Shown: positions 23,864 to 26,142 of the stretch, piece after piece
Layout: every line of letters starts with the position of its first letter
Position numbering within the stretch: the stretch's first letter is position 1
Assembly: GCA_044450785.1 (NCBI GenBank)
Contig: JBIOJM010000122.1
Coordinates: 1 to 26,142 of the forward strand
Direction: 5' to 3'
DNA: 26,142 nucleotides
Origin: JBIOJM01 sp044450785
Lineage (GTDB): Bacteria; Planctomycetota; Planctomycetia; Isosphaerales; Isosphaeraceae
Program-made: the position numbers and the translations under genes
Notes under the pieces: model-generated
What the model saw: the letters and a program-made list of their open reading frames with translations, nothing else
The model's database searches: none
What the model was told of the DNA's origin: nothing

Positions 23864-26128
23864 ATGGACGATGCCGAGAACGTGTCATCAACCGAGGATC
23901 TGCAAGCCGGCGGAGAGGACTCCCAGGAGTCGTTTTCCCTCCTTCATCCTCCGAAGATCGGTCGTTACTCGATCGGTAAACGGCTTGGAAAGGGCGGGTT
24001 CGGCGAGGTCTTTTTAGCCTTCGACGAGGAGCTTGACCGACCGGTTGCGATCAAGGTCCCGCGCCCCGAGCGAGTTTCTTGCCCGGAAGATATCGAGGCT
24101 TACCTGACCGAAGCCCGAATCGTCGCGAACCTCGACCATCCCCACATCGTTCCGGTCCACGACGTGGGACGCACCGGCGACGGCCTGTGCTTCGTCGTGT
24201 CCAAGTTCATCGAGGGGAGCGACCTTGCCAGCAGGATCAAGGAAGCGCGCCCCGGTTTTCACGAATCGGCCGCACTGGTGGCGACCGTCGCCGAAGCCCT
24301 TCATTACGCTCATACCCGTGGCTTGGTCCATCGGGACATCAAGCCCGCCAACATCTTGATTGATGCCTCGGGAAACGCATTCCTTGCCGACTTTGGACTG
24401 GCGCTCAAGGAAGAGGATTTCGGCACTGGCGCCAGGATCGCGGGAACCCCCGCGTACATGAGCCCTGAGCAGGCTCGTGGCGAGGGGCATCGTGTCGATG
24501 GACGATCCGACATCTTCAGCCTGGGCGTCGTTTTCTACGAGCTATTGACCGGGCGACGACCGTTCATCGCCAAAGCGCAGGACACGGACGAAGCTCGCAA
24601 CGAACTGCTTGATCTGATCGCCACGACGGAACCGCGCCCTCCACGTCAAATCGACGACACGATCCCCAAGGAATTCGAACGCGTCTGCTTGAAGGCGATG
24701 AGCAAGCGAGCGTCCGACCGGTACACGACCGCCAAGGACATGGCGGAAGACCTTCGCTTGTTCCTTCAAACCACGGTTGGCACGGTCTCGCCTGCTGCCC
24801 CAGCGGTTCCGATTGCCACGCCGCCCGGCTCCACGCAGGAAGAGACACCGATTCCGTCAACATCAAAACAATCGGACTCGGATCAAAAAGCAATCCGAGT
24901 CGTCCCCAAAGGTCTCCGATCCTTCGATGAGCACGATGCCGACTTCTTCTTGGAATTGCTTCCCGGACCTCGGGACCGAGAGGGCCTGCCCGAGAGCATC
25001 CGGTTCTGGAAGACTCGCATCGAGACCACTGACGCCGACAAGACGTTTCGGGTGGGTTTGATCTACGGGCCCTCGGGTTGCGGAAAATCGTCGCTGGTCA
25101 AGGCGGGACTTCTGCCCCGGCTGGGCCAGCACATCCTTCCGGTTTACATCGAGGCGACACCAGAGGACACGGAGACCCGCCTCTTGAAATCCTTGCGGAA
25201 AGCCTGTCCCGATCTGCCAGCTCAGAAGGGCCTGGTCGATTCCCTGATGGCGATCCGGCAAGGACGGGTGTTGCGATCCGGTCAGAAGGTGCTGCTGGTC
25301 CTCGACCAGTTCGAGCAATGGCTCCATGCAAAGCGCGGTGAGGAGAGCACGGAGCTGGTCCTTGCTCTGCGCCAGTGCGACGGCGAGCATGTGCAGGCGG
25401 TCGGGATGGTGCGGGACGACTTCTGGATGGCGGCGACACGGTTCATGCGGGATTTGGAGATCGACCTCTTGCCGGATCGGAACGTCGTCGCCGTGGATCT
25501 GTTCGACCCTCAACATGCACAAAAGGTGCTGGCAGCGTTCGGCACCGCCCACGGCAAATTACCCGAGCGAGAACGGGATTGGGCCCGGGACCAGCACGCC
25601 TTTCTGGATCAAGCGATCACCGAGCTTGCCCAGGACCGTAAAGTCATCTCGGTGCGGCTCGCCCTGTTCGCCGAGATGGTCAAGGGCAAGCCCTGGACCC
25701 CGGCAACCCTGCGTGAAATCGGCGGCACCGAGGGCGTGGGCGTCACCTTCCTGGAAGAGACGTTCACTTCCCCTCAAGCCAATCCGAAGCACCGCCTCCA
25801 CCAGAAGGCGGCTCAAGCCGTTCTGAAAGCCCTCCTGCCCGAGACCGGCTCCGACATTAAAGGGCAGATGAGGTCGGAAGAGGAATTGCAGGAAGCCGCC
25901 GCCTATACCGACCGTCCCCGTGCGTTCGCCGACTTGATCCATATCTTGGACAGCGAGCTTCGCCTGATCACACCCACAGAGCGGGAAGACCCGGATGAGG
26001 GCGGAAGACGGCGGGCAGAGGGCGGAAGACCCAAGGATGAAGACCAGGTGCCGGCGCCGGGCGCGAGCGACTCATCTTTGGGAGTTACGTCGTCCGTCCT
26101 ACGCCCTCCGTCATACGCCCTACGATAA
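23864..26128 (+). CDS. Ser/Thr protein kinase fused to an nSTAND NTPase, ended early by a repeat element
   Basis: The product has 754 residues from the Met at 23864; upstream codons overlap a toxin remnant and are excluded. Kinase domain (34-302): GKGGFGEV at 42-49, Lys64 in VAIK, Glu83, HRDIKPAN with Asp158, DFG at 176-178, and SPE at 200-202; all key residues are present. A Pro/Ser-rich linker (305-345) follows. The NTPase part opens with LRSFDEHDADFF and has Walker A GPSGCGKS (402-409) and Walker B VLLVLDQFE (476-484), as in the nSTAND1 group. Family members usually continue with a YQLTHDYLV-type segment, then WD40 or similar repeats. Here the frame passes through an inverted-repeat element from about residue 711 and stops at 26126. 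It probably acts in cytoplasmic signalling; targets are unknown. Confidence 0.85.
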   Translation: MDDAENVSSTEDLQAGGEDSQESFSLLHPPKIGRYSIGKRLGKGGFGEVFLAFDEELDRPVAIKVPRPERVSCPEDIEAYLTEARIVANLDHPHIVPVHDVGRTGDGLCFVVSKFIEGSDLASRIKEARPGFHESAALVATVAEALHYAHTRGLVHRDIKPANILIDASGNAFLADFGLALKEEDFGTGARIAGTPAYMSPEQARGEGHRVDGRSDIFSLGVVFYELLTGRRPFIAKAQDTDEARNELLDLIATTEPRPPRQIDDTIPKEFERVCLKAMSKRASDRYTTAKDMAEDLRLFLQTTVGTVSPAAPAVPIATPPGSTQEETPIPSTSKQSDSDQKAIRVVPKGLRSFDEHDADFFLELLPGPRDREGLPESIRFWKTRIETTDADKTFRVGLIYGPSGCGKSSLVKAGLLPRLGQHILPVYIEATPEDTETRLLKSLRKACPDLPAQKGLVDSLMAIRQGRVLRSGQKVLLVLDQFEQWLHAKRGEESTELVLALRQCDGEHVQAVGMVRDDFWMAATRFMRDLEIDLLPDRNVVAVDLFDPQHAQKVLAAFGTAHGKLPERERDWARDQHAFLDQAITELAQDRKVISVRLALFAEMVKGKPWTPATLREIGGTEGVGVTFLEETFTSPQANPKHRLHQKAAQAVLKALLPETGSDIKGQMRSEEELQEAAAYTDRPRAFADLIHILDSELRLITPTEREDPDEGGRRRAEGGRPKDEDQVPAPGASDSSLGVTSSVLRPPSYALR
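25998..26121. repeat. Imperfect inverted-repeat element inside the kinase gene
   Basis: The arms 25998-26030 and 26089-26121 match as inverted repeats at 26 of 33 positions by hand alignment, with a 58-base centre. The left arm itself holds two direct copies of gagggcggaagac (25997-26009, 26018-26030); the right arm holds two copies of tacgccct. The element encodes low-complexity sequence in the kinase frame (GGRRRAEGG...SSVLRPPSYALR) and is followed at once by TAA. It looks like a small non-autonomous or REP-type insertion. Confidence 0.65.
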
Positions 26129-26142
26129 AAAAAGCTCACCCA

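Noticed and set aside
1..26142. CRISPR arrays, tRNA or rRNA genes
   Set aside because: No regularly spaced repeats and no tRNA- or rRNA-like stretch were noticed on either strand.

Overview
The window looks like chromosomal DNA of a planctomycete, most likely of the Isosphaeraceae/Gemmataceae kind. This rests on gene content, because no rRNA or other marker gene is present. The content includes a Tat-exported DUF1501 protein, an ECF sigma factor carrying about 1,000 residues of membrane and extracytoplasmic extension, a BlaI repressor with an M56 peptidase fused to helical repeats, a very large secreted/membrane protein, a Ser/Thr kinase fused to an nSTAND NTPase, and a Uma2 protein. The DNA is GC-rich and the genes are densely packed.

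Layout, left to right. Positions 1-141 are the right end of an insertion sequence, with the C-terminus of a transposase. It has run into the 3' end of a small lipoprotein gene (107-556, minus). Next come a DUF1501 protein (651-2057, minus) and, divergently, a secreted CehA/McbA-type metallohydrolase (2270-3790, plus). That gene converges on a secreted glycoside-hydrolase-like gene (3918-5903, minus), with a nested palindromic repeat between them. A conserved 85-aa protein (6109-6366, plus) precedes the sigma factor fusion (6495-10187, plus). The fusion converges within 29 bp on the M56 gene (10217-12727, minus), which overlaps blaI-like (12724-13140, minus) by the ATGA arrangement. Upstream on the same strand is a gene for about 2,381 aa (13306-20451, minus) whose two halves are ancient duplicates. 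The right part holds accessory genes: an orphan DUF433 antitoxin-like gene, a Uma2 gene, a secreted metallophosphoesterase, a parE toxin remnant, and a kinase-nSTAND gene closed by a stop codon inside a small inverted-repeat element.

Themes. Two unrelated regulators, the sigma factor fusion and the M56 peptidase with BlaI, each carry their regulatory or catalytic part and a sensor-like extension on one polypeptide, joined by a membrane segment. The first 6 kb is a secreted enzyme set, plausibly for organic polymer or ester breakdown. The edges of the window and the 20.5-24 kb stretch show mobile-element and toxin-antitoxin debris. All functional calls come from motifs read by eye; no database search was run.
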